DNA from: Suillus spraguei
Lineage: Eukaryota > Basidiomycota > Agaricomycetes > Boletales > Suillaceae
DNA length: 64,000 nucleotides
Reading direction: 5' to 3'
NCBI GenBank assembly: GCA_016800925.1
Contig: JABCPU010000033.1
Location: forward strand, 186,001 to 250,000
Positions 20,565 to 33,157 of this stretch are shown here, in pieces. The number at the start of each line of letters is the position of its first letter. Within the stretch, counting starts at the first letter, position 1. The position numbers and the translations under genes were made by a program. The notes beneath the pieces are model-generated. The model was not told where the DNA came from. It saw only the letters and a program-made list of their open reading frames with translations, and did no database searches.

Positions 20565-23054
20565 ATGTTCAATAGCAGTTCAACGTTCTCAAAGCCTGCC
20601 ACGAAGGGTTCACTCCTGTCTTCACGTTCAGCTACCACTAAACGTGACTCCCTAATGGCAGAGCTCGAACGGGGTGAGTTCGCTGGCCCTCCCGTTGTAG
20701 AGACACGCCTTTGGGATGCTCATGTCCAGAGAAACCTAACCCCAAACAAATTGCAGACCCACAGCACTCGACTGCAAAGCGCCAGCAGCGCTCTAACGCG
20801 TTCAACTCCCATATGGCCAACACCACTCTTGAACGCCAGCTGCTCGCCGCACAGGCCAGTAAAACAGAGCTCGAGGCCAAACTCCGTGAAAAAGATATCA
20901 TGATTGACAGGCTGGAAAGAGATAGAAGGTGGTTTGCTGAGAGAGAGGAGAAGGAACGCGAGGAAAAATTACAGGAGCAGTCAGAGAGAGAAGAGGAAAA
21001 GGTGCGTCACACCAGCGTGCATGCCGTCAGAGCTCACAATTGCTCTGTAGCGCAAGGCAGATTTAGAACTTCGACAACTACGCAGTTCCCTCGCTGCCGT
21101 CCGAGAGAACCTCGCAGAACTTGAGGACAAGCACTCTGACCTTTCTCGCAGCCACTCACAATCATTTGCATCTCACAAGTCGCAGTCTTCGGTTCTCGCT
21201 CGCCAAAACGCAGCGTTGGAGAAAGAAGTTGCAGAGCTTAGATCTATTGCAGAGGAACGTGGCAATACGGTCCAGAATTTACAACAACAGTTAGACGATG
21301 TTCAGGCTACCACCGACTCTTCTGCGAGAAATTCCAATTCCAATGAGAATTGGAGTGTTGTGCGAGACGAATTGCAGCGACAAGCAGGATACCTCCGCTC
21401 TCTCGAGTCGATCAATGCAAAACTCACCACTGAACTTACGCGATACAAAGACCGGCACGCCAGCGTAGAAGTCCTTCGAGAAGAGAAACGTACTTTGGAA
21501 GGCAAGGTGGCTATCATGGAAGGTCTTCGAGAGAAAGTCGCCAAACTAGAGGCTCAGGTTGAAGCTGCTCGACAAGAACGAGAAGATTGGCAAGTGTCAA
21601 CCCAATCTCCCCACTCGAAAGCTAATTTATGTATTCTAGGGCAAGCAAAACCAGCGAGTCCAATGCGTCATCACAAACTTCCATCTCCTTGGTGCAAAAT
21701 TTATCAGCATTACGTCTGGAGAATGCACGATTAATGGAGGAACATGGCGCAACGTAGCACTCCTTCGCCGCCGCGAGGTCGAGCTATCTAACGTTGATAA
21801 GATAGCGTCCGAAGCTCGGGAGGCTGCGGATGCCCTACAAGCAGAGGTGCAAATATTGAAAGAAAAGATAGTGAGACGAGAACAACGAGCTCAGCTGGCA
21901 GAACGAGAAGCCAAGTTCCTTCAAGCCCTCGTCGTACGTGTTTCGGCTCCGAACCGGTGTCTTGATAGCTTATTGCTTATTCCAGGCCAGCTTCACCGCC
22001 GAGGAGTCAGCTGCACGCGAGTCGCCAGCTGTAGACAACCTTTCTCAGCAGCAGATCCAGCATCTGGAACAGTCTATAGCCGACTACAAATCCGAAAATT
22101 CTCGGTTACAGAGCGCCCTGGATGCTGCCCAGGCTGATAATGCCATAGGAGGGCCGAAATACACACGCAAGGATCTCGTTCGGGAAATTGACGCACAGAA
22201 AGCTGCAGCAGACGAAGCTACGAAAGGTATGACTCAATAGAAACATATTTATCTCATTCCCCACTCAATGCCATACATACAGGTCTGCAAGAAGCACAAA
22301 AAAATCTGATGCAGCAAGAAGACAAAATCGAGGCGCTCGAACAAACACTGTTTGAGCTCCGTGGCAAAATTGGTGCAGGGAATCACGTCCCACCAGGCAT
22401 ACGTGTACTGTGTCTGCGTGACAATCCTGCGCAGCAGTGGAGTGATCTGCGACAGTCGGTAATGGACCGTCTGAAGAACGAAAACGAAGCGCTCATCAAG
22501 CGCTTGCGTGAGCTTGAGAGCAGCGGAGCGGTGGTAGCCGATGACGGGGTTCCACGCGATGATTTGGTTCCCAGGGAAAGTTGGGAGGTGCTCGATAAGG
22601 AAAAGAAGGAACTCGAGGAAGTGGTGAAGCAGAAAGAAAAGAGACTCTTGCGCTTGCAGCAGGTGCGTGTACCCTCCGCACAGTTCTTTGTGGTAATTGA
22701 TGGTGGACCGTTGCCATGGTTTGATAGGTGTTCACCGCCAAGAGCGCCGAGTTCCGGGAAGCCATAGCGTCCATATTGGGACTCAAGCTCGCGTTTTATC
22801 CCAATGGGCAAGTCCGCGTGACGTCGATCTACGATCTTTCTGCGTCATTTGTGTTTCAGCCTTTGACGAAGCCCGGAGAGAAAGGAGAAGGAGCGAGGAT
22901 GCAACTCATTGCGCAAGGCGAAGGTGGTCCGCAAGATCTCCCGCAACTGATGCGGTTCTGGGTGAATGAGGAGCAATGTATACCTGGGTTTTTGGCGAGT
23001 GTGACTTTAGAGTGCTATGACAAGTCGAAGAGGGAGGTCGGTACCGAGTCATAA
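20565..23054 (+). CDS. MAD1: Mad1, spindle assembly checkpoint protein
   Basis: Long coiled-coil protein over at least eight exons. The start is ATG 20565 (MFNSSSTF); exon 1 ends at a GTGAGT (intron 20674-20756). Heptad-rich segments run from about 20820 to 22660 (M-I-D-R-L-E-R-D-R-R, A-A-L-E-K-E-V-A-E-L, E-A-D-A-L-like repeats, N-E-N-E-A-L-I-K-R-L-R-E-L-E). The last exon (22728-23054) is the conserved Mad1 C-terminal domain: F-R-E-A-I-A-S-I-L-G-L-K-L, Y-P-N-G-Q-V-R-V-T-S-I-Y, S-F-V-F. Mad1 sits at unattached kinetochores and nuclear pores and templates closed Mad2. At about 21752 the frame shifts: G-A-T is followed by TAG unless one base is restored, after which V-A-L-L-R-R-R-E follows, so either a 1-bp deletion or an assembly error. 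Confidence 0.85.
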
Positions 23055-23583
23055 TCGGATTACATGAAATACTGCGGTACGATACCTGTGTTATTTATGT
23101 AGCTCACTACCTACCTAAATGTAGCGACAACATTGACACACAATAGTGAGTGTATTGAGGACCGATTTCTGGGCGGACCTATATAAATTATATGTAGGGA
23201 ACTTCAGGGGGCCTACTCGCTCCTTCTATAAAATTAATGTGGCGTTTTTTATAGCAATTGATCATGTACGTCTACGCCGCCCTACCATGTGTCCGCGCTG
23301 CGCGAGGAGATCCAATATTCGGGATTAATGGTATAGGTCTTAATGAACTTCCTTTTTTTTCAATTTTCAAAAAATTTAGTCATTGCCTGACCCTAGCTTG
23401 CAAGCTCCGTTTTCAACAGACGGCCCTTGCTTCTCCAACACCTACTGGTGTAGTCTCTAAACTCTGAAAAGTTTCTCGTATGCATGATCTGTTCTAAGTA
23501 TGTGTCCAGAAATTGATATCCCATAGTTTTTTTAAAGATGCTGATGCATGGTAGACCCTGATTTTGTCTGGCAGTACTGAGGC
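23055..23583. other. Intergenic, no gene seen
   Basis: Contains A/T runs and no convincing ORF. Both neighbours are on the plus strand, so it should hold the MAD1 3' end and the next promoter. Confidence 0.5.
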
Positions 23584-26569
23584 ATGATGTTAGACCCCAC
23601 AGCGAATCATATGAGAATTCCTGCTGCCCCCGCTTTCATCCCCTCGCAAGCGTCAAAATCTCGCGTCCGGATATGCCATCAGTGTGGTTTCGTTTTACCA
23701 CAAGATTTTCCATGGATAGTTTGTAATGACTGCCAGTTATCACTCAGAGAAAGTATTCCCTTTCCCAAACGTACTCTCCTTGCAAAGCAAGATGCGATGA
23801 CCCTTGGACAAGCTGTGAGTTCTACATTTTGTGACAAGTACCTGCAGGATTATTGTATTGGTTTGAAATTTTGGCGTCATCCTGACTATGTTACCAGGGA
23901 CAGTTTTCGACATGTATTTCGTGCCGAATGACCGTAGAAGGACCAAGAATCACCTCGACTTCTTACACACTCTGCCCTGCATGTCGAGTGAAGCAAGAGG
24001 GCACGAAACTGAAGCCTACAATGCGCATTAATCTATCCATACCATCACTACCCCCACCCGTCGTTGCACCACCCTGCAACCCTCCCCGCCCGTGTTTCTT
24101 CAACTCCCGTGGAGAAATTGTTGCTCCTTTCCCTGTCCTTGTAAGTTATTCAAAGATTCTTCGCTTATATGAACCTTGCCCATGATTGGCACCAGGTTGC
24201 CGTGGCGCCCATGCGTGTATGTATGCGCTTTGGCTGTGGAGCGCGACTAGCGCCTAACCAACTTTTCAACTTTTGCGATGCGTGTGTGCGGTTGGGATTC
24301 GGCCGTGGGGCGATTGCACCGCCCCCTCCCCTGAAGCACTTTCCGAAGCGCATGAGAATAGATGAACTTTTCTCTGGGGTACTCATCTCGAAGTTCAAGG
24401 TAAAGTGATTTTTATATTCTTTTATCTAGAATGTAGCTGAAACATAGTGATTTGAAGCAAGATATAGATGCTACACAGGGGGTTGAGGCCCTTGTACAAC
24501 CCCCGCGAGAAACGTTTACGGAACTCGGTGCATGCAACAATGATGATTTGGACACTGATTTGGACCTTGAGTTGATGTATCCTGAGGTTGGTGCGATACA
24601 AGTTTTTTTGACACCACTGGATCTGAGTCATCAAGTAGGACGAGGAAGTTGCAGCACAAGATTCTGTCGACTTGACAGCAAAAGTTGTTGTTGATGATGC
24701 CCCACCTTCAGGTGCTGTCTTGGAGGATGGGTCTTCGCGGCTTTCACCCTTGGTCCTCAACACTACCACTCGTTCTCCAAGCCCTCAGCTAGTCCAAGTC
24801 GGTGGTGTTCGATCACTGTTAATATGTCGTAGACTAAGGATTCTTATAGGGCACCTGTGAAACGCCTGGGTGCGGAGGAACTGTGTCTCCGTCGGCTACA
24901 TGGCAGAGGTGCTATAACTGCAGCTTGCAGCGCTGGAAAGAACGACAGCAGGCTGCAACTGCAACTACAGAGCCTGTTTTGCCAGTGGACGGTACACATG
25001 AGGGCGCCTCGAATTCTGCAGAGGTCATGCATGGCATTGGGCCTTCATCACATGATGCACGAGATGCAACCATGGTGGACCGAGTTGCGACAAGCAGAGA
25101 GTCAGGAGTATTAGCTTCACACTCACAGGAAGCAGTCCTTGATGCCGTAGACAAACTACCGTTGTCGGAGTTTCCTGATGAACAAGTCGCCGTTAATTCC
25201 GCGACAGTTGCGAGTACTTCCAGTACACTCATTGCTGAGTGTGGTAGAGACGCCGGGCAGAACCTGAAATTAACAAGGTTTACGGATGGGACAGCGACTT
25301 GACGAGTCTCTCCTGGGAAGACGATGGTGTCGATTCCGATGTTGATGGCGAAGACCCTTTCACGATCAAGATTCGGATACCTGTGCTTGCTTCTCAACTT
25401 CCTAGCGGCTCCAGTGCGCGGGTGTGCGGGATCAAGCGCTGTAACATCGTATTCCTCCGGATTACCGCTGGAAGATCTGTGATCCCTGTCGGAGATACCT
25501 ACGGGAGTACCAGGGGATTCGTATGGGCAAAATACGCCGTTGTATGAAGGACTTCTGTGAATATAATTGTCACATCTAAAATCGCCCAAGCTAACCATAT
25601 GTGAATCTAGCCCGGATGGGCACCCATGAATCTCTCGTTTGTGATCCTCCTGCACCGTTTCCGGAGGTAGGACACACCAAGGGTTCCTGTTTAACCATGC
25701 ATCGCTGATAACAGATGCAGGAACAGACTGACGAGGTGATGCCAGCGGAAGGTTCGCGCATATGCGCTGTTCCTCGCTGCTACATAAGGCTACCACCTGT
25801 GACCAAATACCGGTGGAAATGCTGTGGAGTTTGCTGCATGCGTGCTCGTGACGACGCAAGAGCAAAACGATCGAATGCCGGAGCCACCCTGGACTCTGAA
25901 GAACCGGTGGAGCAGACTTCGTCATTGGACGTTTCGCCCTTTCCCGTCTTTCAAAACCGCAGCAAGTTGTTGTCAGAGTTTGGCGCGATGCTGGGGCGGT
26001 TCTTGGAAGCACAGATATTGTACTTGCGCGTGAAGCTTCAGACAGCAGGTGAGAAAGCGTTGTTGAAGCTTGATCCCGTGCTGTTTGCGTTCGACGGTGA
26101 ATATTCGACGGTGACTGGCCAGCGGGGATCCCAGAATGATGTCCAAGGCAAGTCCGGCCCTGAACACGATCAGGAGGAGATGCAAAAAGAAGCTGCCTCC
26201 ACTGTCAGGGAGCTCAATCGTACTCTCCTCACTGAATTCAAGTAGGTTTTTTAGCTGTGCAAGCTGCGGTCGGATGGCTGATGTCACATACCCTGTAGAT
26301 CAACGGAAAGTTTCATAATCAAGTCCGGAGGGGTGATTATGCGATACAAATGTACCTTAGAGCTGATTGTCCCACTCCGTCCTTTATCCAAGACAACGGA
26401 CTCGAAAGATACTCACTCTTCTACGCCCTCAGCAAATGACAGTTCGTCATCATATGTTCCCTACATGAAGTCAGTGTCTGGGGAGCTGGAGGTAGCGGTT
26501 GTTCCTGACAACTCCCATAGTGCTTTACTGGGTCGACGAACTATTATCCAATTCCGCATGCTGGGCTAG
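23584..26569 (+). CDS. Tandem zinc-ribbon cysteine-rich protein (six ribbons)
   Basis: Starts MMLDPTAN. Splicing short introns joins a series of small ribbons: C-H-Q-C-G..C-N-D-C (23676-23738); C-I-S-C..C-P-A-C-R across the intron 23816-23898; C-M-R-F-G-C-G..C-D-A-C (about 24223-24282); C-E-T-P-G-C-G..C-Y-N-C (about 24856-24924); C-G-I-K-R-C..Y-R-W-K-I-C-D-P-C-R; and C-A-V-P-R-C..Y-R-W-K-C-C-G-V-C (about 25760-25830). Between ribbons 4 and 5 is an acidic linker with G-W-D-S-D-L-T. A conserved C-terminal segment (S-G-E-L-E-V-A-V-V-P) ends at 26569. Ribbons of the type CxxC...P..YRWKxCxxCR resemble those in uncharacterised Agaricomycete proteins. Metal binding is inferred. The frame breaks twice (about 25245-25275 and 25440-25465) by one base each. 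Confidence 0.6.
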
Positions 26570-27295
26570 CTAGGCTAGCTTTCGTTTGGAGCCCTTTTAC
26601 TATACTTACCTTACAACTAATTTGCATTACATATTGTAGAGATGTTATTCCATCACCCATTCATCGACATAGTTACCGTTGTTCACGTGTTCTAGCATGT
26701 ATCATAAAGAAATCGAGACTTGATGGTACGCTCAGTCGATTCAAATATTACGAAGCTTAGATGGTCCCCCTAATATAAAAAGTCCGATAGGTTCGGCGTA
26801 GATTCCAAATATGTACGTATACGTCGGCAAAGAGACCCAAGTCGTGGCACATTCGTTCGATGAACGAGTAATTACTGCAAGGTGGGGTTACAAACTTGAA
26901 CGATTAACAACAGGGGAAGGAACATCATAATTATTTACTTTTCCCCATATACTTACTTTGAAAACACCGAGCTGGAGTCATGAGATCGGCTGTTGAACGT
27001 TAAACATTAATTGAAGTGAACTGATACTCACCCTAAAGATACGGCGAATATACGTCAATAGTCACATTACGATCTTTCAGTACTTTGGATGTTTGTGGTG
27101 TCTGGGGATAAGTATGTAAATCTGGCAATGGACAAGAGCAGGACATCACGACCACTGCTTGTCGACTCGAAAAGTCGCCCAATAAATTTGACTGCATGGA
27201 ATTTCAGCTCCAGCTAGATAGTATCAGCGGGTTTTCCAACGATTTTCATTGGAACTATTATTTACAGCAACACCTTTACAAACGACTTTCTACGT
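26570..27295. other. Intergenic between convergent genes
   Basis: No coding similarity seen. A short GCTAGCTAGGCTAGCT palindromic run lies just after the stop of the ribbon gene (26564-26579). It contains the 3' ends of two convergent genes. Confidence 0.5.
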
Positions 27296-29207
27296 TTAAA
27301 CCTTCCCAGAGCATACCGACTCCAGCCATTCAACATCACTCCTGACCTTGGTGAGGTTCTCGCACCCATCTGAAGTGATTAATACGTCGTCTTCAAGGCG
27401 CACGCCGCCCATTCCGCGATACTCTCCCAACAAGTTGTAGTTCACATATTCAGACTCCTCCACAGCTTTGAGCAGGTGTTCATGGAAGTAGATTCCCGGT
27501 TCAACGGTCTATTGGAATAAGCATGTGAATAATCCACACAAGCTTCGAACTTACCACGACCATGCCCTCTGCGAGCGGTAACCGGAGTCGCAGGTACGTG
27601 TAAAAACTGGGGTGCCCAACTTCGTCTTGTGGAATAGTCGCATTGTTTATTGGTTTACTTGCACTCGGGACATCATGCACATCCATCCCGAGTGAATGCC
27701 CGACTCCATGAGGGAAAAAGGCTGAGCTAATTCCAGAGCGCAGAATCTCGTCTTTCGAGCCTTTGAAAAGTCCGAGGTTGAGAAACCCTTCCACAAGAAT
27801 CTGATGACAGAGCAGCTGGATGGTGTCCCAGTGGACACCAGGTCTGAGAGTTCTCATCGATTTCTATGCAAATATGTTATATGATGGTCCAAAGGATACA
27901 TACAGAGCCTACCTGCTGCATTTCCAGCACAAGAGAGTATATCTGCTTGCCTTTCTCAGTAAACTTTCCGCCGTTACCAACAGGCATCGTGCGTGTAACT
28001 TGAAGATAGAAGTTCAGATCTCCCTGCCATTTATTTGCTGCAACTCACTGTCCGCAGAGTAGCAATCCCATTCGCATCCTGCGTCGATAAGGAGTACCTG
28101 AGGCTCTAACTGCCTGTCGGGTGCAGGACCGTGTGCAAATGCGCCGTGGTTCAGATGATCGTGTGGCTTTACAGGTCCCCAGGTGAACTCTCGGTCATTA
28201 CAACAATAATGTAACGTAGCGGCTCTCCTGGAGGCAGCGACGATTGGGAGATATGCCTGATGAACGGCCCTGGTATCATTGGTGAGTCGTCGGGCATCAT
28301 GACTTACTAGTACATACATACCCTTCACGCCGACATGATGCAACAAAGATCGCTTCCGCTTCCGCCTCTTTCTCAATCAGCCACTCTCCGGGAAGAAGAG
28401 GACGATCAATGCCTGCGCCCTTTCCCTGAAGAATCTTACCCTGTACTGCGTTGCCCAAAACGCGCATGACAGTCTCATGCGCCCTGGAGCTAATGTCGTT
28501 TGCATGTCGGAGCATCCTTACCTCGTTCTCATCCTTGATTAATCGTGTTTTGTGCAAGGAAGAGAGTAAGTATGCATCCGTCGCGGTGTGGGTCTCCGAT
28601 GTAACAATAGTTGCCATATACTCTTCGGGTAAAATGGGAAACAAAGGCGAGTTTCGCGGCAGAGTATGAAAGACAGCTTCAGGATGTGATTGAAGGAGTA
28701 AATCAATGGTACTTTGTAGCTCTGAGCTATGCGCAATATCGGTTACGTCGAATAATTGCTTCGCTTCTTCGATCGTGGGTGGAGGAACACTCCACATTAG
28801 GTCTGCGGCCTGTATTTCCGGAATAGACAACTTGACGCTTATCCTTGTAAAATTATTCGTATGTTCAGGCTGATACAAAGCAAGAAGGAATGATCCAGGC
28901 ACGGAGCATCCTGAGAGGTAGTAGAAATTAGACTCTTGGCGAAATGGTAGCTCGCGATCTGTGTCATTTCGGAAGGGTGTTCTTCCTCCTGCAAGAAGAA
29001 TAACTTGGGGCTACTTGCGTTAATCAATGGTAAGGATTAGTCTACGGGATATCGATATTGAGTTACCTTCTCCTTTAACTGCGATGGAAGCACATTCATA
29101 AGCTGTTCGAACGTCCTTTGCACGTGCGCCCTCGCTGCGTTCAACCTGATTAGTCTCCCTTTACCAATAGATGACAAGCACTGACCACAATAACTCGACC
29201 CGGACAT
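27296..29207 (-). CDS. Xaa-Pro aminopeptidase/dipeptidase (peptidase family M24B)
   Basis: A minus-strand, multi-exon gene from ATG 29207 (MSGSSYC) to TAA 27296. The N-terminal creatinase-like domain has F-L-L-A-L-Y-Q-P-E and L-P-E-E-Y-M-A-T-I-V. The M24 catalytic domain has T-R-L-I-K-D-E-N-E-V-R-M-L-R-H-A, then L-L-I-D-A-G-C-E-W-D-C-Y (metal Asp pair), F-F-P-H-G-V-G-H-S-L-G-M-D-V-H (metal His), V-E-P-G-I-Y-F (metal Glu) and V-R-L-E-D-D-V-L-I-T (last Glu). All five ligand positions are visible. It is a Mn-type enzyme cleaving X-Pro bonds, cytosolic or mitochondrial, close to the fungal PEPP/prolidase group. I cannot separate aminopeptidase from dipeptidase use by sequence alone. Confidence 0.85.
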
Positions 29208-29322
29208 GATGATGAATAAAGTGAATAAGATTGCAAGAGGCTGAGAGCTGCCTAAGATTGGCCTTAGATCCGGTTAACATCCCGGCCGATGTTGTGTGTT
29301 GGCACCAACGCCTATCGTATAC

Positions 29323-29393
29323 ACGCCGATGGTGAAGCGGTTATCATGCTTGCCTTCCAAGCAAGCGGCAGGGGTTCGACTCCCCTTCGGCGT
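29323..29393 (+). tRNA. tRNA-Gly (anticodon UCC)
   Basis: 71-nt cloverleaf with no intron. The acceptor stem A-C-G-C-C-G-A pairs perfectly with T-C-G-G-C-G-T. The D-arm is GTGA/TCAT. The anticodon stem CTTGC/GCAAG encloses loop CTTCCAA, giving anticodon TCC. The T-arm is AGGGG-TTCGACT-CCCCT. A T8 run follows directly. It decodes GGA codons. Confidence 0.95.
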
Positions 29394-29394
29394 A

Positions 29395-29403
29395 GTTTTT
29401 TTT
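29395..29403 (+). terminator. RNA polymerase III terminator of tRNA-Gly
   Basis: A run of T residues two bases after the tRNA 3' end, the standard Pol III stop. Confidence 0.8.
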
Positions 29404-29525
29404 ATCCTACAGACCTGTCATAAAAGGAAAAAAATAGTTAACGACATGTTTCGAACCTGCAACATATTTCTGTCCGGAAAATTGCTAGATATATAATGAG
29501 GTACATATCCATATCCACACCAATG

Positions 29526-32500
29526 TTATATATCATCCTCAGGACCGTCCTCGATCATCTTTGCGTAGTCTTCGTAACTTGCAAATGTCGGCAAGCTTCT
29601 CAGCTTCTTCCGCTTTTCACGTTTGGACTCGTTCTCCTGTTTCCGCTTCTTTGTACTACCGAAGCCATCCCATTGTTCTTCGCCGTCACCACCATCTTCA
29701 TCAGAGATTGAGATTCCGTCGCATTCGACGAGATCTCGAGGAACTTCATCCAAGCCGAGGAGATCCTCATTGTCAGAAGCCTCAACCATGGAGAAATCAT
29801 CGCCGGAACCAGCGTCTTCATTTTCATCGACCACATCAATTTCAACCTCTTCATCATCCCCATCGGAATCATCAAGATCGGAAGCGACGCTGTCGCTATC
29901 CGCCATGAGGTCTTCATCTCCGGCCATACGAGGCATGCTGGCTTGCATTGCCTATTTGCAAGATGAGTAAAGCCACAGATGCAGATGTAACAACGGGAAC
30001 CAAGTACCTTCCATATATCTGCCTCTTCGGCGTCACTGTCTTCGTCGTCTTCACTGTCATTATCGTCTTCACTTTCATCATCGCGTTCAGCATCATCTAC
30101 ATCTCTGTCCTCCAATTCGCTCGCTGAAGCATCTACATCATCCCCTTTGTCGGTATGAGCGGTTTTATTCTTGTCCTTCTCATGTTTCCTCGAGAAGTAT
30201 TTATGGAAGAAGATCTTAAGTGACTTTAGCACGGTCTCAGTCACCGAATAAGCAGGTCGTTACCTCGTCAACAGGGACATCCTGTAACCGCCTATTCAAA
30301 AATTTCTCGTCGTTTGGTAGAGCACCGCCAGACGATTCGCCTTTCAATAGCTTCACACCAATCCTGTCGTTCGCGTTGGCTGCAGGCTGCATGGCGCTGG
30401 AGCCTTTTGTCTTGACTTTTTTGGGATTTTTGTAGACAAAACGATCAAGGAAATGAGAAAGGGTATTTAAAGACAGATCTGGGCTTGACGTGATAGGTTG
30501 GCCAGAGAGGAGTTGTTGTGCATGTAAAGAGACGGTCGGATGATAATGGTGTATGAGGGGAATCTAAGAGAGACATGAGGACTTGTAAAATCAATGTACA
30601 GGAGCGATTACCAGTTCGAACAAGGGGGAAGCTGAGGGATGCGAAAACTGCGGGTCTCGCTTTCGGGGATCATATTGTTCTTCAGAAGTGGAACGGGATC
30701 CTATGGAAAGGTCTCGCAAGCCTGGAACTGTACTGAACAACTGGGAATGAAGTCAGGTGAGTCATTAAATAGGCGAGCAAGGGCTCCTCACTTCTCCTAG
30801 GAGGTATAATCCTCCTACAATGAACTCGGTCCCGCCAGCACTGCCACTGGCAAGAACTTGCACAAACCGGCGGACAAAGCTCTTCACACGTTCGGAGTTG
30901 TCGTCAGCTTTGAGAGACTTGAAGAGCAGGTTCAAGTACATGGTCTGTTTTGAGGACGAGGCGAGGCGACCATCGTGTAAAGACTGGTACAACGTTCGAT
31001 AATATCGGTCCACAATGCTCTTCGAGAGTGCAGAAGATGAAGACTCAGGTAAGCGGGAGAGCGAAGATGATATCTGCTGAATGAGGAGTAAGGCTTGCAA
31101 AGAGGTGTTGAATGTTGAGGTATGTGTGATGAGGAACAGAGTGTCTATATGTTTGTTCAAACTTGTTGGAAAGAATGTCAGGTGAGAATGTACCATGCTT
31201 AAGAAACTTACTTGACATCCGATGGTCCCAACTTTGCATAGGGCAACGCGCGATTCACACCTGTTAATATGGCAGAAATGGATTTTGAAAACACATCTTC
31301 AACTTCCGCAAAACCACCGTCACCAACGACCTCTTTCGTTGTCTTCCGCTTTTTTTTCTTCCCAATAATGTCTCCGTCATGTTCTTCTGCTGTTTCCTCT
31401 TTGCCAGACGATCGACTCTCCCCTAATAAATCCTTGAACATCTGGAAATACACATCGATGACCTGTACAGCAACGTCTTTGTCCCCCGGAACAAACACAA
31501 TCTGGTTAAGCGTTATCGTTGCGTAATAGCGTGCATGGTCATTGCTCGTTCTCTTTGAAGCTCCTTCAGGCTTCGGTTTTGGCTTCGGTTTCAGTTTCGG
31601 CTTGGAATTCGAGGTAGTCGTCTCGTCAGTGAAGCGGATATGCGTATTGGTTGTTGGCGCAGTGGCAGGTGTCGCGATGCTTGGTCGAAGGATGAGGGAC
31701 GTCATCTCACGTACGACGACAACTTTCATAGATGGATGAGCTTGTAGGAGTTGAAGGAGGTGATAGGAAGCGCGTGAACATATGGATTTTTCAGGATCAC
31801 CCTAGGTACCATGATTAGCGAATTACTTCACCCATTATTTTTTCCCCGCTCACCAGCTTGTTTACCAGTAGCCTAAGTAGGTTATGCTCCTGCTCAGGTT
31901 TGTCGCGAAGGAGGGTGTAAGTTAAGGACAGTGCTTGGGTGCGCACATATGCTAAGGGGTCCATTGAGAGGACCTAGAAATTTTGTGAGCTCTTGCACTC
32001 GGACACACTTAGAATCCCACCTCTAGGATTTGGAGGATGGAGAAAAAATACTTCTTCAGCCAATCCTCGAAGTACCAAATGAGAATATGATCATCCTTGA
32101 CGCTCTGGTGTGATAGGGGCTGATCACGGAAATATCTGAGCGACCATCAAAATTTCACCTACACAAGCAGAATGTCTATACGCACTTTAACTTCCGATTC
32201 GGCGCGCCGCCTCCAACCCACCAATCGAGTATACATCGCAAAGCCTTAAGACTCTCTTCACGACCTCCTTTTCCTTTTCCTCGCTCGGCCATCCCCTTCA
32301 GAGTTTCCAACGCCTTTATGTTGTGTAGTGGGCTACTTTGCACGAGGAGCGTAAGAGCACTGAGCCTGTCTGACAACGTGCCTGAGTGCAAAATTTTCTG
32401 CAAGAATGCATAATCTGAGCTGGATGATGTGACTGTTGAGGATGACCCAGACTGGTATGTCTCAACCGCCTTTGCGTGAAGAGATGCGCCGCGCTCCATC

Positions 32501-32646
32501 AGGGAGGACAGTTTGGCAGACGAGACGGATGGGAGAGCGGTAGATGACCCAGGTAGCTTGGGTATATTTTGATACCATAGAGGAGACGCCTCAATCTGAG
32601 GTTTTTTCGCGACTTTGGAGACATCCGCGCGAGCTGGTGTTGGCAT
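29526..32646 (-). CDS. MAK21: Mak21/Noc1-type ribosome biogenesis factor (CBF/MAK21 domain)
   Basis: A minus-strand gene with short introns, about 900 residues, start MPTPARADVS at 32646. In order: a conserved N-terminal block (S-P-L-W-Y-Q-N-I-P), HEAT-like helices (R-L-S-A-L-T-L-L-V-Q-S-S-P-L-H-N, Y-F-E-D-W-L-K-K-Y-F, A-S-Y-H-L-L-Q-L-L), then the CBF/Mak21 domain (L-F-L-I-T-H-T-S-T-F-N, S-L-Q-A-L-L-L-I-Q-Q, Y-R-T-L-Y-Q-S-L, F-V-R-R-F-V-Q-V-L, F-E-L-I-P-L-I-H-H-Y-H-P-T-V), a conserved tail (F-L-D-R-F-V-Y-K-N-P-K-K) and a long acidic C-terminus ending S-Y-E-D-Y-A-K-M-I-E. The protein acts in the nucleolus with Noc2 on pre-60S particles. The overall layout matches CEBPZ/Noc1. Confidence 0.85.
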
Positions 32647-33157
32647 TATGTTATTTTCAAAAGTTGTGCGAATGCATCGACCATAACGAAAGGTAATAAC
32701 TTTAGATAATCACCTACACCGTCGCTCACTGAACTTCTATCCCACACATCCAAAAGTGGTAATGTGCTCCGAAATGTCGTATACATGCTTTTCTCACCAT
32801 GTATTGCCAACAAGTTTTCTACTTAACTGTGTGATCTATCATATGAGGTGTGTGACAAACCTCTATTTAAAAACTCCAGGATATTATAGAAATACCATAG
32901 GTACATCAGAATCTGGAGCTATAACACATATAGAGTTGATTTATCTCGAATATATTGCATTTTACACCCCGCACAGATGTGTCATCCCATACCTTGTAGA
33001 TGTCTAACTCGATAGGTTGTATACAGCTCTGGTTCAGATCAGCCAGACATGAACTCAGATATGCGGGATAGCTCATTAGCACCATACCAATATTTTATGC
33101 AATGATATTGAACATGCACCTTGCCAGCCATTAAAAATATCAAAAGTGGTCAAAAAC

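Noticed and set aside
22383..22811. Minus-strand Ser-rich ORF within MAD1
   Set aside because: Antisense of coiled-coil coding sequence (Glu/Lys codons read as Ser/Phe).
24912..26012. A 366-codon minus-strand open frame
   Set aside because: Long, but antisense to the zinc-ribbon gene, with no recognisable domain. The plus strand shows spliceable exons with repeated Cys motifs.
29561..29970. Plus-strand His/Ser-rich ORFs
   Set aside because: Antisense of the acidic tail of MAK21.
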